NCBI RefSeq assembly: GCF_900094585.1 | Contig: NZ_FMAG01000002.1 | Coordinates: 636,007 to 700,006, forward strand | DNA: 64,000 nucleotides | Reading direction: 5' to 3' | Source of the DNA: Martinezella multihospitum | GTDB lineage: Bacteria > Pseudomonadota > Alphaproteobacteria > Rhizobiales > Rhizobiaceae | In this document: piece after piece, positions 8,440 to 16,722 of the stretch | Layout of the letters: every line of letters begins with the position of its first letter | Numbering within the stretch: the first letter of the stretch is position 1 | Program-made: the position numbers and the translations under genes | Notes under the pieces: generated by a model | The model's input: only the letters and a program-made list of their open reading frames with translations | Database searches by the model: none | What the model was told of the DNA's origin: nothing

Positions 8440-9942
8440 TCACTGGAACGCCGTTTCGAAGAAGCTGCGCAGCTTGCGCGAATGCAGCGCTTCGGGCGGC
8501 ATGGCGGCCAGCTTCTGGATGGCGCGGATGCCGATCTGCAGATGCTGGTTTACCTGGGTGCGATAGAAAGCCGTCGCCATGCCCGGTAGCTTCAACTCGC
8601 CATGCAGCGGCTTGTCCGAAACGCAGAGCAGCGTGCCGTAGGGAACGCGGAAACGGAAGCCGTTGGCGGCGATCGTTGCCGATTCCATGTCGAGCGCGAC
8701 GGCGCGGGCCTGGGACAGTCGCTTGACCGGGCCTGCCTGATCGCGCAGTTCCCAGTTGCGGTTGTCGATGGTGCCGACCGTGCCCGTGCGCATGATGCGC
8801 TTCAGCTCGAAGCCTTCATAACCGGTGATTTCGGCAACGGCCGCTTCAAGCGCCACCTGCACTTCGGCGAGCGCCGGGATCGGCACCCAGACCGGCAGGT
8901 CGTCGTCGAGAACGTGATCTTCGCGCATATAGGCATGGGCGAGCACATAATCGCCGAGCCGCTGGCTGTTGCGCAGGCCGGCGCAATGGCCGAGCATCAG
9001 CCAGGCATGCGGGCGAAGCACGGCGACGTGGTCGGTGATCGTCTTGGCGTTGGAGGGACCGACGCCGATATTGATCATGGTGATGCCGGCGTGCCCTTTC
9101 TTCTTCAGATGGTAGGCCGGCATCTGCGGCAGGCGCGGCGGCGTGGTGTCGCCTTCGGGCTGGCTGGAACCGGCCTTGGTGATGATGTTGCCGGGTTCGA
9201 CGAATTCGGTATAGCCGTCACCGCCGCTCGCCATCAGGTCGCGCGCCCACTTGCAGAATTCGTCGATATAGAACTGGTAGTTCGTGAACAGCACGAAATT
9301 CTGGAAGTGCGCGGCGCTCGTCGCCGTGTAGTGGACGAGGCGGGCGAGCGAATAGTCGATGCGCTGCGCGGTGAAGGGCGCGAGCGGCGAGGGCTCGCCC
9401 GGCGGCGGGATATATTCGCCGTTGGCGATCTCGTCGTCGGTGGTGTTCAAGTCCGGCGTATCGAAGAGATCGCGCAGCGGAATGTCTTCGAAAATACTGG
9501 CGGTTGCTTCCACATGGGCGCCTTCGCCGAAGGCGAAATGGATCGGGATGGGCGTCGTTGATTCCGATACGACGACCGGAACATTATGGCTGCGCATCAG
9601 GAGCGTCAGCTGTTCCTTGAGATAGTGCTTGAAGAGCTGCGGGCGGGTAATCGTCGTCGTATAGACGCCGGGCGCCGTGACATGGCCGTAGGAGAGGCGC
9701 GAGTCGACATGGCCGAAGCTGGTGGTCTCGATGCTGACCTGCGGATAGAAGGCGCGGTAGCGAGCCGTGATCGGTGCGCCCTTGGCAAGCTTGGTGAAAT
9801 TGTCGATCAGGAACGCGGTGTTGCGATCGTAAAGCTCCGTCAGCGCTTCGACGGCCTTGCCTGGATCATCGAAAGTCCGCGGCTGGAACGGGCTGGGGGA
9901 GGAGATGTCGAGGGGTGAAAAGGGAGAGATTCTGTTGCTCAT
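8440..9942 (-). CDS. amn: AMP nucleosidase
   Basis: 500 residues, the usual length for proteobacterial Amn. It hydrolyses AMP to adenine and ribose 5-phosphate, controlling the adenylate pool. An N-terminal AMP-nucleosidase-specific domain (about residues 10-180) precedes a nucleoside-phosphorylase-like catalytic domain with I-N-I-G-V-G-P-S-N-A-K-T, M-L-G-H-C-A-G-L-R and the ribose-binding D-M-E-S-A-T-I-A-A-N-G region. The start M-S-N-R-I-S has only a weak ribosome-binding site; no better start exists upstream. Confidence 0.95.
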   Translation of the reverse strand: MSNRISPFSPLDISSPSPFQPRTFDDPGKAVEALTELYDRNTAFLIDNFTKLAKGAPITARYRAFYPQVSIETTSFGHVDSRLSYGHVTAPGVYTTTITRPQLFKHYLKEQLTLLMRSHNVPVVVSESTTPIPIHFAFGEGAHVEATASIFEDIPLRDLFDTPDLNTTDDEIANGEYIPPPGEPSPLAPFTAQRIDYSLARLVHYTATSAAHFQNFVLFTNYQFYIDEFCKWARDLMASGGDGYTEFVEPGNIITKAGSSQPEGDTTPPRLPQMPAYHLKKKGHAGITMINIGVGPSNAKTITDHVAVLRPHAWLMLGHCAGLRNSQRLGDYVLAHAYMREDHVLDDDLPVWVPIPALAEVQVALEAAVAEITGYEGFELKRIMRTGTVGTIDNRNWELRDQAGPVKRLSQARAVALDMESATIAANGFRFRVPYGTLLCVSDKPLHGELKLPGMATAFYRTQVNQHLQIGIRAIQKLAAMPPEALHSRKLRSFFETAFQ

Positions 9943-10031
9943 GAGCCATTATAGAGTGTCGTTGGTTACAAGCAAACGACGTTGCAACAGGCGGCCCGGA
10001 TTCTCGCAGCTATTTTTAGGGCTGTCCACGG

Positions 10032-10062
10032 GCCTGCGCGAGGATCGCGCGCAGGCGTTTTT
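10032..10062 (+). terminator. GC-rich hairpin followed by a T run
   Basis: GCCTGCGCG and CGCGCGCAGGC arms around AGGAT, then GTTTTT on the + strand. It abuts the stop codon of the small minus-strand gene at 10061. The T run points to termination of plus-strand transcription, although no plus-strand gene lies directly upstream, so it may serve mostly as a 3'-end stabiliser or block antisense transcription. Confidence 0.55.
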
Positions 10063-10237
10063 ATTGCACCGTCGTGCAGTAAGGCGCACCGGTCTGCACG
10101 CAGGTGAAGCTTGCGCCGAAATGCGATTGTGCGCCGCTGCGGCCGCCATGCTCGACCGCAACCGAGAAGCTGAATGCGAAGATCGCGGCAAACAGCATGA
10201 TAACAACGAAGCGCCGCGCGATGATGATCGAGTCCAT
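10061..10237 (-). CDS. Small hypothetical secreted or single-pass membrane protein
   Basis: 58 residues, not recognised. Basic start (I-I-A-R-R) and one hydrophobic segment (F-V-V-I-M-L-F-A-A-I-F-A-F), then a short polar tail with two cysteines (F-T-C and Y-C-T) that could form a disulfide outside the cytoplasm. The start at 10237 is chosen over 10270 because the hydrophobic segment then lies near the N-terminus and AGGAA is well placed. Confidence 0.5.
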   Translation of the reverse strand: MDSIIIARRFVVIMLFAAIFAFSFSVAVEHGGRSGAQSHFGASFTCVQTGAPYCTTVQ

Positions 10238-10373
10238 GTTCCTGGCCTGCCCGTGCCCTATACTGGACACTGTTTTGCCATGGTCAGGCTGAACAGGTGC
10301 TGAGATACCGGTTCATCTAGCGTTCATAAATATTACCGGGTTCGAAAAAACGTCTGCAGCTTCCGCAGGCAAA

Positions 10374-10403
10374 TAAAAAAGGCCCGCCGGCCGAGTGGCG
10401 GGC
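10374..10403 (-). terminator. Rho-independent terminator of the DUF2147 gene
   Basis: Arms GCCCGCC (10382-10388) and GGCGGGC (10397-10403) with an 8-nt loop; on the minus strand the hairpin is followed by a U-rich run (the A tract at 10371-10380). It lies 37 nt past the stop codon of the gene at 10441. Confidence 0.85.
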
Positions 10404-10440
10404 AGGCGCTGTAGTCTTTCTGGAATAGGTAAAAGCCGCT

Positions 10441-10779
10441 TTAGAGTTTCGTCCAGGTCTGCGATTTGCAGAATATCTTCAGCACGCAGCCTTGCATCTT
10501 GATCTTATTGCCGCTGACGGTGCCGGAGCCGCTATAGGTCTTGTCTTCCGAGGGATCGGTGAGCTCACCCGTATAGCTGTCGCCCTTGCCCTGCATCTTG
10601 CCGATCTGCTTGCCGGCATATTTGCCTGTCTTCAGCGTCACGCAGTAACTGTCGCCGCAAGGCGCGATGGCAGCGGTATCGCCGGCAACGGTTTTCCAGT
10701 TGCCGACGATCGGCTCTTCGGCAAAAGCGGCATTCGCGCTCAATAGCATTGCAGCAGCAAGAATGGTGGCACGGATCAT
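10441..10779 (-). CDS. DUF2147 domain secreted protein
   Basis: 112 residues. Sec signal peptide of about 20 residues (hydrophobic A-T-I-L-A-A-A-M-L-L, cleavage after A-F-A), then a small beta-rich domain starting P-I-V-G-N-W-K-T, the usual beginning of DUF2147. Two cysteine pairs (C-G-D-S-Y-C and C-V-L-K-I-F-C) suggest disulfides, so a periplasmic or outer-surface location. A strong GGAGGAAT fixes the start at 10779 rather than 10806. DUF2147 function is not known. Confidence 0.85.
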   Translation of the reverse strand: MIRATILAAAMLLSANAAFAEEPIVGNWKTVAGDTAAIAPCGDSYCVTLKTGKYAGKQIGKMQGKGDSYTGELTDPSEDKTYSGSGTVSGNKIKMQGCVLKIFCKSQTWTKL

Positions 10780-11243
10780 GATCTTATTCCTCCCCCAAGG
10801 CGCCATCCGGCTCCATGGCCGGGAACGCCGCGAGATTATCTAACGCGAACGTAAAGGTAAATATGGTTTCCGGAGCCAAAATCCCCGTTTTGTCAGGCAT
10901 CCGCACGCCGTCGAAACACGACATCGAATTCAACTGCGCTCTTTTTGTGGTGAAGAAAGAGTTTAAATCCAAATTCTAACGAAAGGTAAAGCCTGCCCGA
11001 AAATCCTTAATTTGCAAGGGAAGCGATGTTTAACAAAATCCCAAGTTTACCAAGCATTTGCACTTTGTTTGCATCGAATTAATCATGCATTTTAGGCGTT
11101 TTTTGAAAGCCGTCTGCGATAGTGAAGCCATCAAACGAGCGGGGCAAACCCGCCGACCGGAAGAACCGGAAAGCCGCGAATGACGGCAAGGTTCGGACGG
11201 AAAACAGGGCAGATACGAACAGAAGTAAACAGGGATAATAACA
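10780..11243. other. Intergenic region between divergent genes, no gene seen
   Basis: 464 nt without a supported gene. The middle (about 10840-11100) is clearly more A+T rich than its surroundings and should carry the promoters of the DUF2147 gene (minus) and the Sel1-like gene (plus). No repeat or known regulatory motif was recognised. Confidence 0.5.
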
Positions 11244-11507
11244 ATGGCACGCTTCGAAACGCCGATGTCTGGAAATGCCATGATGGGTGGTAACAGCGCC
11301 GATGCCCTTTGCGAACTGGGCGTGAACTACGCGACCGGCAGGGGCTGCAATGCAGACCTCGTTGCCGCCCACAAATGGTTGAATATCGCCGCCATCCGTG
11401 GCAGCGAGCGCGCCGCCGAGCTTCGTGCCGACGTCGCCGCAACCTTGACCAAGATGCAGCTCGCGACCGCGCTTCGCGCCGCCCGCGAGTGGATGACTAC
11501 GCACTGA
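11244..11507 (+). CDS. Small Sel1-like repeat protein
   Basis: 87 residues. The core A-L-C-E-L-G-V-N-Y-A-T-G-R-G-C-N-A-D-L-V-A-A-H-K-W resembles one Sel1/TPR-like repeat: a short helix, then G-x-G, then A-x-x-W. The second half is an alanine- and arginine-rich helix. No signal peptide. Single-repeat proteins of this kind are seen in rhizobia, with no known partner. AGGGA lies before the ATG. Confidence 0.7.
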   Translation: MARFETPMSGNAMMGGNSADALCELGVNYATGRGCNADLVAAHKWLNIAAIRGSERAAELRADVAATLTKMQLATALRAAREWMTTH

Positions 11508-11590
11508 AGCGGGCCAAACCGAATACGACGTACTGACCTCGAAGGAGGGGATGTCGGCGGACGAGGGAGAGGCGAGCCGCCGAACGATGA

Positions 11591-11627
11591 AAACCGCGAC
11601 CGGCCGGGACAAGGCAGGCGCGGTTTC
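11591..11627 (+). terminator. Possible terminator of the Sel1-like gene
   Basis: Arms AAACCGCG (11591-11598) and CGCGGTTT (11619-11626) flank a 20-nt loop; the following run (CGTCGTTT) is only moderately T-rich. Position about 85 nt after the stop codon is reasonable. Confidence 0.4.
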
Positions 11628-11638
11628 GTCGTTTCACA

Positions 11639-11682
11639 GCAATTCCAGGAAAAGTGCGTAGCGGTTTTCCGTCCGGAATTGC
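11639..11682. repeat. 44-nt dispersed palindromic repeat, copy 1
   Basis: Outer arms GCAATTCC/GGAATTGC and inner arms GGAAAA/TTTTCC around GTGCGTAGCG. A near-identical copy lies at 22065-22108. Such elements recur between genes in Rhizobiales genomes; the exact named family was not assigned. Confidence 0.85.
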
Positions 11683-11721
11683 GTAAGAAAATCAATGCTG
11701 AATATTTTCAGGGCACGCCGA

Positions 11722-12834
11722 TCAGCCAATCGCCTTCAGCACCTGAGGCAAGGCTTCGGCGAGCAGGTCGAGATCCTGCTGAGGCCCCACGCTGACACGG
11801 ATACAGCGATTGAGCGGTGCCACGCCCGGCATGCGGATGAAGACGCCGTGCTGGATCAGCCCGTCGACGATCGCGCGGGCATAGGTGCCGTCGCGGCCGC
11901 AATCGATGGCGACGAAGTTGGTGGCGGAGGCGAGCGGCAGCAGGCCATTGTCCCGGGCGATGACGCCGATCTCCTCGCGTGCAGCCCGGATCTTGCCGAC
12001 CACTTCGGCAAGATAGGCCTGGTCCTTGAGGGCGGCGAGGGCGGCCACTGTCGCAAGCCTGTTCATGCCGAAATGATTGCGGATCTTGTCGAAGGTCAGC
12101 ACGGTCTCCGGCGCGCCGATGACATAGCCGACGCGGGCGCCGGCAAGGCCATAGGCTTTGGAGAAAGTGCGGGTGCGCAGTACATTCGGCAGGTCGATCA
12201 GGGCCGAGATATCAGGCAGCGAGCTGGCAGGCCCGGTCTCGCTATAGGCTTCGTCGAGGATCAGCAGGCAGTTGTCAGGCAATGCACGAGCAAAGGCGAC
12301 GATCTTGTCGGCCTCCCACCAGCTGCCCATCGGATTGTCGGGATTGGCGAAATAGACAAGTGGTGCGTTCTCGCGCTTTACAGCCTCAAGCAGCCCATCG
12401 AGGTCCTCACGGTCATCGACATAGGGCACGGTAACGAGGCGGCCGCCGAAGCCGGCGACATGGAAATTGAAGGTGGGATAGCCGCCGAGCGAGGTGACGA
12501 CGGGCGTGCCTGGCTCGATGACCATGCGCGCGATCAGGCCCAGCAGGCTATCGATGCCTTCGCCAACCGCGATACTGGCCGGTTGAACGCCAAGATGCGC
12601 CGCCAACGCCTGCTTCAGCTCGTAATTTTCCGGATCGTTGTACATCCAGATGTCGCCGGCCCGCTCGCGCATGGCCGCGATGACGGAGGGTGCCGGCCCG
12701 AAGCCGTTTTCATTGGCGCCGATACGCGCTTTGACCGAGAGCCCGCGCTGACGCTCCAGCGCTTCGGGGCCGACGAAAGGAACGGTGGAGGGCAGGGCGC
12801 TGAGCAGCGGCGTGAAGCGCGAAAAGGCGGACAT
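11722..12834 (-). CDS. Class I/II aminotransferase, histidinol-phosphate aminotransferase-like
   Basis: 370 residues. PLP fold type I: F-A-N-P-D-N-P-M-G-S, I-L-D-E-A-Y-S-E and the lysine motif R-T-F-S-K-A-Y-G-L-A-G-A-R-V-G-Y. It resembles HisC, but no other his gene lies nearby, so it may be one of the extra HisC-like aminotransferases (HisC2 or aromatic) of rhizobia. The start at 12834 (M-S-A-F-S-R-F) is taken over 12900 because the extra residues are basic and without family likeness. Confidence 0.85.
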   Translation of the reverse strand: MSAFSRFTPLLSALPSTVPFVGPEALERQRGLSVKARIGANENGFGPAPSVIAAMRERAGDIWMYNDPENYELKQALAAHLGVQPASIAVGEGIDSLLGLIARMVIEPGTPVVTSLGGYPTFNFHVAGFGGRLVTVPYVDDREDLDGLLEAVKRENAPLVYFANPDNPMGSWWEADKIVAFARALPDNCLLILDEAYSETGPASSLPDISALIDLPNVLRTRTFSKAYGLAGARVGYVIGAPETVLTFDKIRNHFGMNRLATVAALAALKDQAYLAEVVGKIRAAREEIGVIARDNGLLPLASATNFVAIDCGRDGTYARAIVDGLIQHGVFIRMPGVAPLNRCIRVSVGPQQDLDLLAEALPQVLKAIG

Positions 12835-13012
12835 GCTGGCTTTGTTTCCCGAATTCGATTGCAGGGTGCGGCAGAATAGGCGCTTGGCGGGTGGTTGCAA
12901 GGGTGGAAAGACGCGGCCTTCGGATTGCGTCGTCGCAATATTGAAAATCCTTGTCAGTTGTCCTTAAAGGGAGTCTCGGTCGTCGCGATAGCATCGATTA
13001 ACGAGGCCTCTG

Positions 13013-13612
13013 ATGGATAAGCTCGCAATAGCGTTCCTTGCATCAAACAATGGAACCTCATTTCGGACGGTCAACGAGGCCATTCGAGCGAACACAATGA
13101 ACGCTGCTGCCGTCGTGCTGGTTAGCAATAGGGCTTCGTCGGCAGCGCTAGCCTATGCTGAGGCCAACGGTATTCCCTCGTTTCATATTCCGACGAAGGA
13201 CAGGGAAGCTGATGCGGACAAACAGCTTCGCGACACGCTGGTCGCCTATGGCGCTGAAATCGTTGTCTTATCTGGCTATCTCAAGAAACTTGGCCCGCTT
13301 ACGCTCGCTGCGTTTGATGGGCGAATATTGAATGTTCATCCGGGGTTGCTACCCAAATACGGCGGATTGGGAATGTATGGGCGAAGAGTTCACCAAGCCG
13401 TACTCGACAATCGAGAGACAGAAACAGGCGCAACAATCCACCTCGTAGACGGAGAGTATGACCACGGAAGAACTGTGGCCACAACGACTGTTCAAATCCA
13501 TCCCGACGATAACGTACCTTCGCTGGAACAACGAGTCATGGTTGCAGAATGCAATCTTTTCACCGATCTCATACGCCGCATATCAATGGGTGAACTACGC
13601 CTGCCGTTATGA
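13013..13612 (+). CDS. Formyltransferase-fold protein, PurN (GAR transformylase)-like, orphan
   Basis: 199 residues. The Rossmann-like N-terminus (I-A-F-L-A-S-N-N-G-T-S-F) and I-L-N-V-H-P-G-L-L-P-K-Y-G-G-L-G-M-Y-G match the formyltransferase catalytic loop; the Asn and His of N-V-H-P and the Asp of V-D-G-E-Y-D-H-G correspond to the PurN catalytic triad. In PurN the reaction moves a formyl group from 10-formyl-THF to GAR. No purM or other pur gene is adjacent, and base composition is visibly less G+C rich than its neighbours. It may be a purine-pathway paralogue or a sugar N-formyltransferase-like enzyme; acquisition by transfer is possible. Confidence 0.8.
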   Translation: MDKLAIAFLASNNGTSFRTVNEAIRANTMNAAAVVLVSNRASSAALAYAEANGIPSFHIPTKDREADADKQLRDTLVAYGAEIVVLSGYLKKLGPLTLAAFDGRILNVHPGLLPKYGGLGMYGRRVHQAVLDNRETETGATIHLVDGEYDHGRTVATTTVQIHPDDNVPSLEQRVMVAECNLFTDLIRRISMGELRLPL

Positions 13613-13739
13613 AATGAGACGTTCGCAAAGGCCCGAACGCAGCCACCGGCCGCGCTCCCGGGGCCGACGGCTGCGTGTTCCCTCTAATGCACGGTCGAAG
13701 TCGGAACGGCAACAGCTTGTTGGCTGCCACCGATTCCGG

Positions 13740-14492
13740 TTACAAACCTGCCTCAGCCATCCAGAGTTCAGCATCCGCACCGCCCGGAATTCGCAACGGG
13801 GCGGATGGATCGGTGGCTGCCCGCCACACTGCCTTCGCTACGTCGGGAGCATAGGTAACGGGACCGGTGTCGTCCTGTACATTCTTTATGAATTGCTGGA
13901 TCAGGGGCGCATAATCCGGATCGTCCAGACCACGCAAATGTGGACGCGCATTCTCCCCAAAGCGAGTTTCCGGCGACCGGCCTGGCAGGACAATATGCAC
14001 CCGTACGCCAAATGGCTCCATCTCGACCGATAGGGACTCGGTGAAGGCGTTCACCGCTGCCTTGCTGGCCCGGTAGATCCCAATCACCGGCAGAGTCTTG
14101 ACCGTCACCGTAGAGGTGACGTTGACGATGACGCCGGCCCGACGTTGACGCATCTGGGGCAATACGGCCTGAACCATTGCCAATGTGCCGATCGTATTTG
14201 TCTGGAACAGCGACTGCACCGTATCCGGCGCAGTCAGCTCGATTGGTGAGGGCGCTCCGAAACCGGCATTGTTGACCAATACGTCTATCGGACCGGCAGC
14301 CTTCACGGCATCCGCGATGCTTGCCGGATTGGTGACGTCGAGGGCGAGAATACGCAAGCGTTCGGAAACCGGTAGCAGCTCGGGTTTGGGCGTGCGCATT
14401 GTCGCGATGACGTCCCACCCTCGTTCAAAAAACAGTTTCGCAGTCTCCAGGCCGAAGCCAGACGAGCAACCAGTAATCAATATCGTGGACAT
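13740..14492 (-). CDS. SDR family oxidoreductase
   Basis: 250 residues, classical short-chain dehydrogenase. T-G-C-S-S-G-F-G (NAD(P) binding), N-N-A-G-F-G, and Y-R-A-S-K (catalytic Tyr/Lys) are present in order. Substrate unknown. GGAGAGG precedes the ATG at 14492; the open frame continues upstream to 14621 but would run into the divergent regulator gene. It is divergent (97 nt) from an AraC-type regulator that probably controls it. Confidence 0.92.
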   Translation of the reverse strand: MSTILITGCSSGFGLETAKLFFERGWDVIATMRTPKPELLPVSERLRILALDVTNPASIADAVKAAGPIDVLVNNAGFGAPSPIELTAPDTVQSLFQTNTIGTLAMVQAVLPQMRQRRAGVIVNVTSTVTVKTLPVIGIYRASKAAVNAFTESLSVEMEPFGVRVHIVLPGRSPETRFGENARPHLRGLDDPDYAPLIQQFIKNVQDDTGPVTYAPDVAKAVWRAATDPSAPLRIPGGADAELWMAEAGL

Positions 14493-14589
14493 GAGCCTCT
14501 CCAAACAAAAGGAATGATGCCATGGTAGTGACCGAGCGAGAGACTTTATATATGCTATAGTCTCCATTTCTTTAGCGTTAGTCCTGACT

Positions 14590-15498
14590 ATGACCGTCGA
14601 TCCCCTTGCCGAAATCGTCACGCTGCTGCAGCCGGCCGCACGCTCTTCGAAGCTGGTGGAATGCGCCGGCGCCTGGCGAATTCATCGCGAGGCCACAGGC
14701 GAGCCATTCTACTGCGCAATCCTTGAGGGGCGTTGCCGCGTAACGTTTGGAGGACAGCAGCCTTTCATCCTCCGAGCCGGCGATTTCGTGCTCGTGCCGG
14801 CCATGCGCGACCTTGTCAACGAGAGCGTCGACGCACCGGCCGGTCTGTCCGCCATGGTTCCAACGCAGTTGAGTGGCGGCCATTTCCGTGTCGGTCGCCT
14901 CGAAGGGCCGGCGGATCTGCGCATGCGCATAGGGCATTGCAGCTTCGGCGCGCCGGATGCGGCCTTGCTCGTTTCCCTCTTGCCTGATGTAGTTATCGTT
15001 CGTGCCGAGCCCCGACTCGCGACGCTGATGCAATTGGTCGGTGAGGAAACGCGCGAGCGCCGCCCGGCGCGCGAACTCGTGCTGGAACGGCTGCTGGAGG
15101 TGTTGTTGATCGAGGCATTGCGATCCGGCACGGAAACAACCGTCACGTCGAGCTTGAGTCGCGGTCTTGCCGATGAACGCCTAGCCGCAGCACTTCACGC
15201 GATACATGCGCGTCCTGCGCATCCTTGGACTGTCGCGGATCTTGCGACCGAAGCGGCCCTGTCCCGATCGGCTTTCTTTGCGCGCTTCAGCCGCGTCGTT
15301 GGCCTGCCGCCAATGGAATATCTATTGGCTTGGCGCATGGCTCTTGCAAAGCAGCTATTGCGCAGCCGCGAATTGGGGATGGATCAGGTAGCTGAACGCG
15401 TTGGCTACGGATCGGCAAGCACTTTCAGCGTCGCCTTTGCGCGATACGCAGGCATGCCGCCTGCACGATATGCCCGCGGGAACGTGCGAAGCGATTGA
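14590..15498 (+). CDS. AraC family transcriptional regulator with cupin sensing domain
   Basis: 302 residues. The N-terminal ~170 residues form a cupin-type domain (G-E-P-F-Y-C-A-I-L-E-G then F-I-L-R-A-G-D-F) of the AraC-associated Cupin_6 kind. The C-terminal ~110 residues hold two helix-turn-helix motifs (W-T-V-A-D-L-A-T-E-A-A-L-S-R-S-A-F and M-D-Q-V-A-E-R-V-G-Y-G-S-A-S-T-F). Divergently placed with the SDR gene, the usual layout for a regulator and its target. Confidence 0.92.
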   Translation: MTVDPLAEIVTLLQPAARSSKLVECAGAWRIHREATGEPFYCAILEGRCRVTFGGQQPFILRAGDFVLVPAMRDLVNESVDAPAGLSAMVPTQLSGGHFRVGRLEGPADLRMRIGHCSFGAPDAALLVSLLPDVVIVRAEPRLATLMQLVGEETRERRPARELVLERLLEVLLIEALRSGTETTVTSSLSRGLADERLAAALHAIHARPAHPWTVADLATEAALSRSAFFARFSRVVGLPPMEYLLAWRMALAKQLLRSRELGMDQVAERVGYGSASTFSVAFARYAGMPPARYARGNVRSD

Positions 15499-15514
15499 GG
15501 ACGTGAAGCCGAAT

Positions 15515-15913
15515 TTATACCGGCCGCCTTTTGCCGCGCGCAGCCATTGCCTCGGCATTGCCGATCATGAAATCGGCGCGTACGACGCGGCGCAGGGTTT
15601 CCGGTTCGATCAGGTTGATGAAGCGGACATGGACGCGGTTGTCGTTGCGGCTGACTTCGGCGCAGGCGATGCGATAGGCAAGGCCGAGGATGTTCAGATA
15701 ATAATGGGTCGGCAGCCCCACAGTCGTGGCGACGGTGAAACTCGCGCCGCCGCGCGAGATATCGGTAATCTCGGCACTGCGCACGGAAATTCCGGTCAGA
15801 CAGGGACGAACCGCCACGAGACGCGCCGGCCTCTGGACGTAGAACCGTTCCCAGCTGCGTTCGTAGACTTCGGATTTGACTTTCGCCAGATGCGTTGCGC
15901 GAAGCATTGTCAT
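15515..15913 (-). CDS. PilZ domain protein
   Basis: 132 residues, a single PilZ-like barrel. The second cyclic-di-GMP motif is clear (D-I-S-R-G-G-A-S-F); the arginine motif upstream is irregular (Q-R-P-A-R-L rather than R-x-x-x-R), so binding of cyclic-di-GMP is not assured. PilZ proteins couple cyclic-di-GMP to motility or polysaccharide output. Start is either 15913 or the next Met at 15907. Confidence 0.8.
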   Translation of the reverse strand: MTMLRATHLAKVKSEVYERSWERFYVQRPARLVAVRPCLTGISVRSAEITDISRGGASFTVATTVGLPTHYYLNILGLAYRIACAEVSRNDNRVHVRFINLIEPETLRRVVRADFMIGNAEAMAARGKRRPV

Positions 15914-16223
15914 TCCCTGTTGAAGAACAGACCGAATTCATCTCGGTTACTCTACGAACCTTGCACGGAGGTTTTGCAGAAGCGTCAATTGCATCGGTAG
16001 AATTTTAACGGGTTCGCCTTTTGTGCCGATTTGACTGCATCTTGACAGCGGGATCGGCTTCGATCATACGAAGGCTCGGTTCGAGGCGCCTGCCGCTCGC
16101 GGATGAAAATCCAAGGTGAAGTCCTCGCTGTTTTAGGTCACGGCCACTTGAGGCATGCTGACTGACGGTAATGCGAGCTCCGTTTCACGGTCGTAATTGC
16201 GTGCCTTAGCAAAGGCTGATCCT
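15914..16223. other. Intergenic region, no gene seen
   Basis: 310 nt between the divergent PilZ and Glyoxalase_8 genes. It should hold both promoters. No hairpin followed by a T run, repeat family or known operator was recognised. Confidence 0.4.
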
Positions 16224-16658
16224 ATGACGACGTATCCGTCCATAGATGAACTGAAGGCTCAGGCCCGGCGTCTGCGCCAGGCGATGGCCGAGCGTGGCGA
16301 CGACATGAGCCACTCGACGGCGCTGGAGCTGATCGCCAAGCAACACGGGCTGCGTGATTGGAACACGCTGTCGGCGCTTGCCGCAAAACCGAATGACGGG
16401 CCGGATGCGCCCTTCGATGTCGGCTCCGCCGTGCGCGGACGCTATCTGAACAAGCCCTTCACGGGCAAAGTGATAGCGATGTCGGCAAAGTCAGGCGGGC
16501 TCTACAGGATAACGATCCATTTCGACGAACCGGTCGATGTGGTGGAATTCGAGAGCTTCTCGGCGTTTCGCCAGCGCATCAACGCTCAGGTCGATGCCGA
16601 CGGCATTTCGCCGCGCAGGACATCGAATGGCCTGCCGCATCTGGTTCTCGACATCTGA
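16224..16658 (+). CDS. Glyoxalase_8-type small protein
   Basis: 144 residues. The N-terminus (L-K-A-Q-A-R-R-L-R-Q-A-M, then S-T-A-L-E-L-I-A-K-Q-H-G-L-R-D-W-N-T-L) matches the short helical domain often annotated as part of a glyoxalase superfamily protein. The C-terminal half is a beta-rich segment with no metal-binding glyoxalase residues that I can see, so enzymatic activity is doubtful. The start at 16224 fits the family N-terminus. Confidence 0.75.
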   Translation: MTTYPSIDELKAQARRLRQAMAERGDDMSHSTALELIAKQHGLRDWNTLSALAAKPNDGPDAPFDVGSAVRGRYLNKPFTGKVIAMSAKSGGLYRITIHFDEPVDVVEFESFSAFRQRINAQVDADGISPRRTSNGLPHLVLDI

Positions 16659-16722
16659 CTTCATCCTTCATCATTAGGTCTCTATCTTCGCCGCTTGCGA
16701 GCGATTCCGTCCGGATACCACC

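Noticed and set aside
11695-12879. 394-residue plus-strand open frame opposite the HisC-like gene
   Set aside because: Antisense shadow; the aminotransferase strand carries all PLP motifs.
13638-13677. CGCAGCC/GGCTGCG pair after the PurN-like gene as terminator
   Set aside because: Loop of more than 20 nt and no clear T run; may just be GC-rich sequence.
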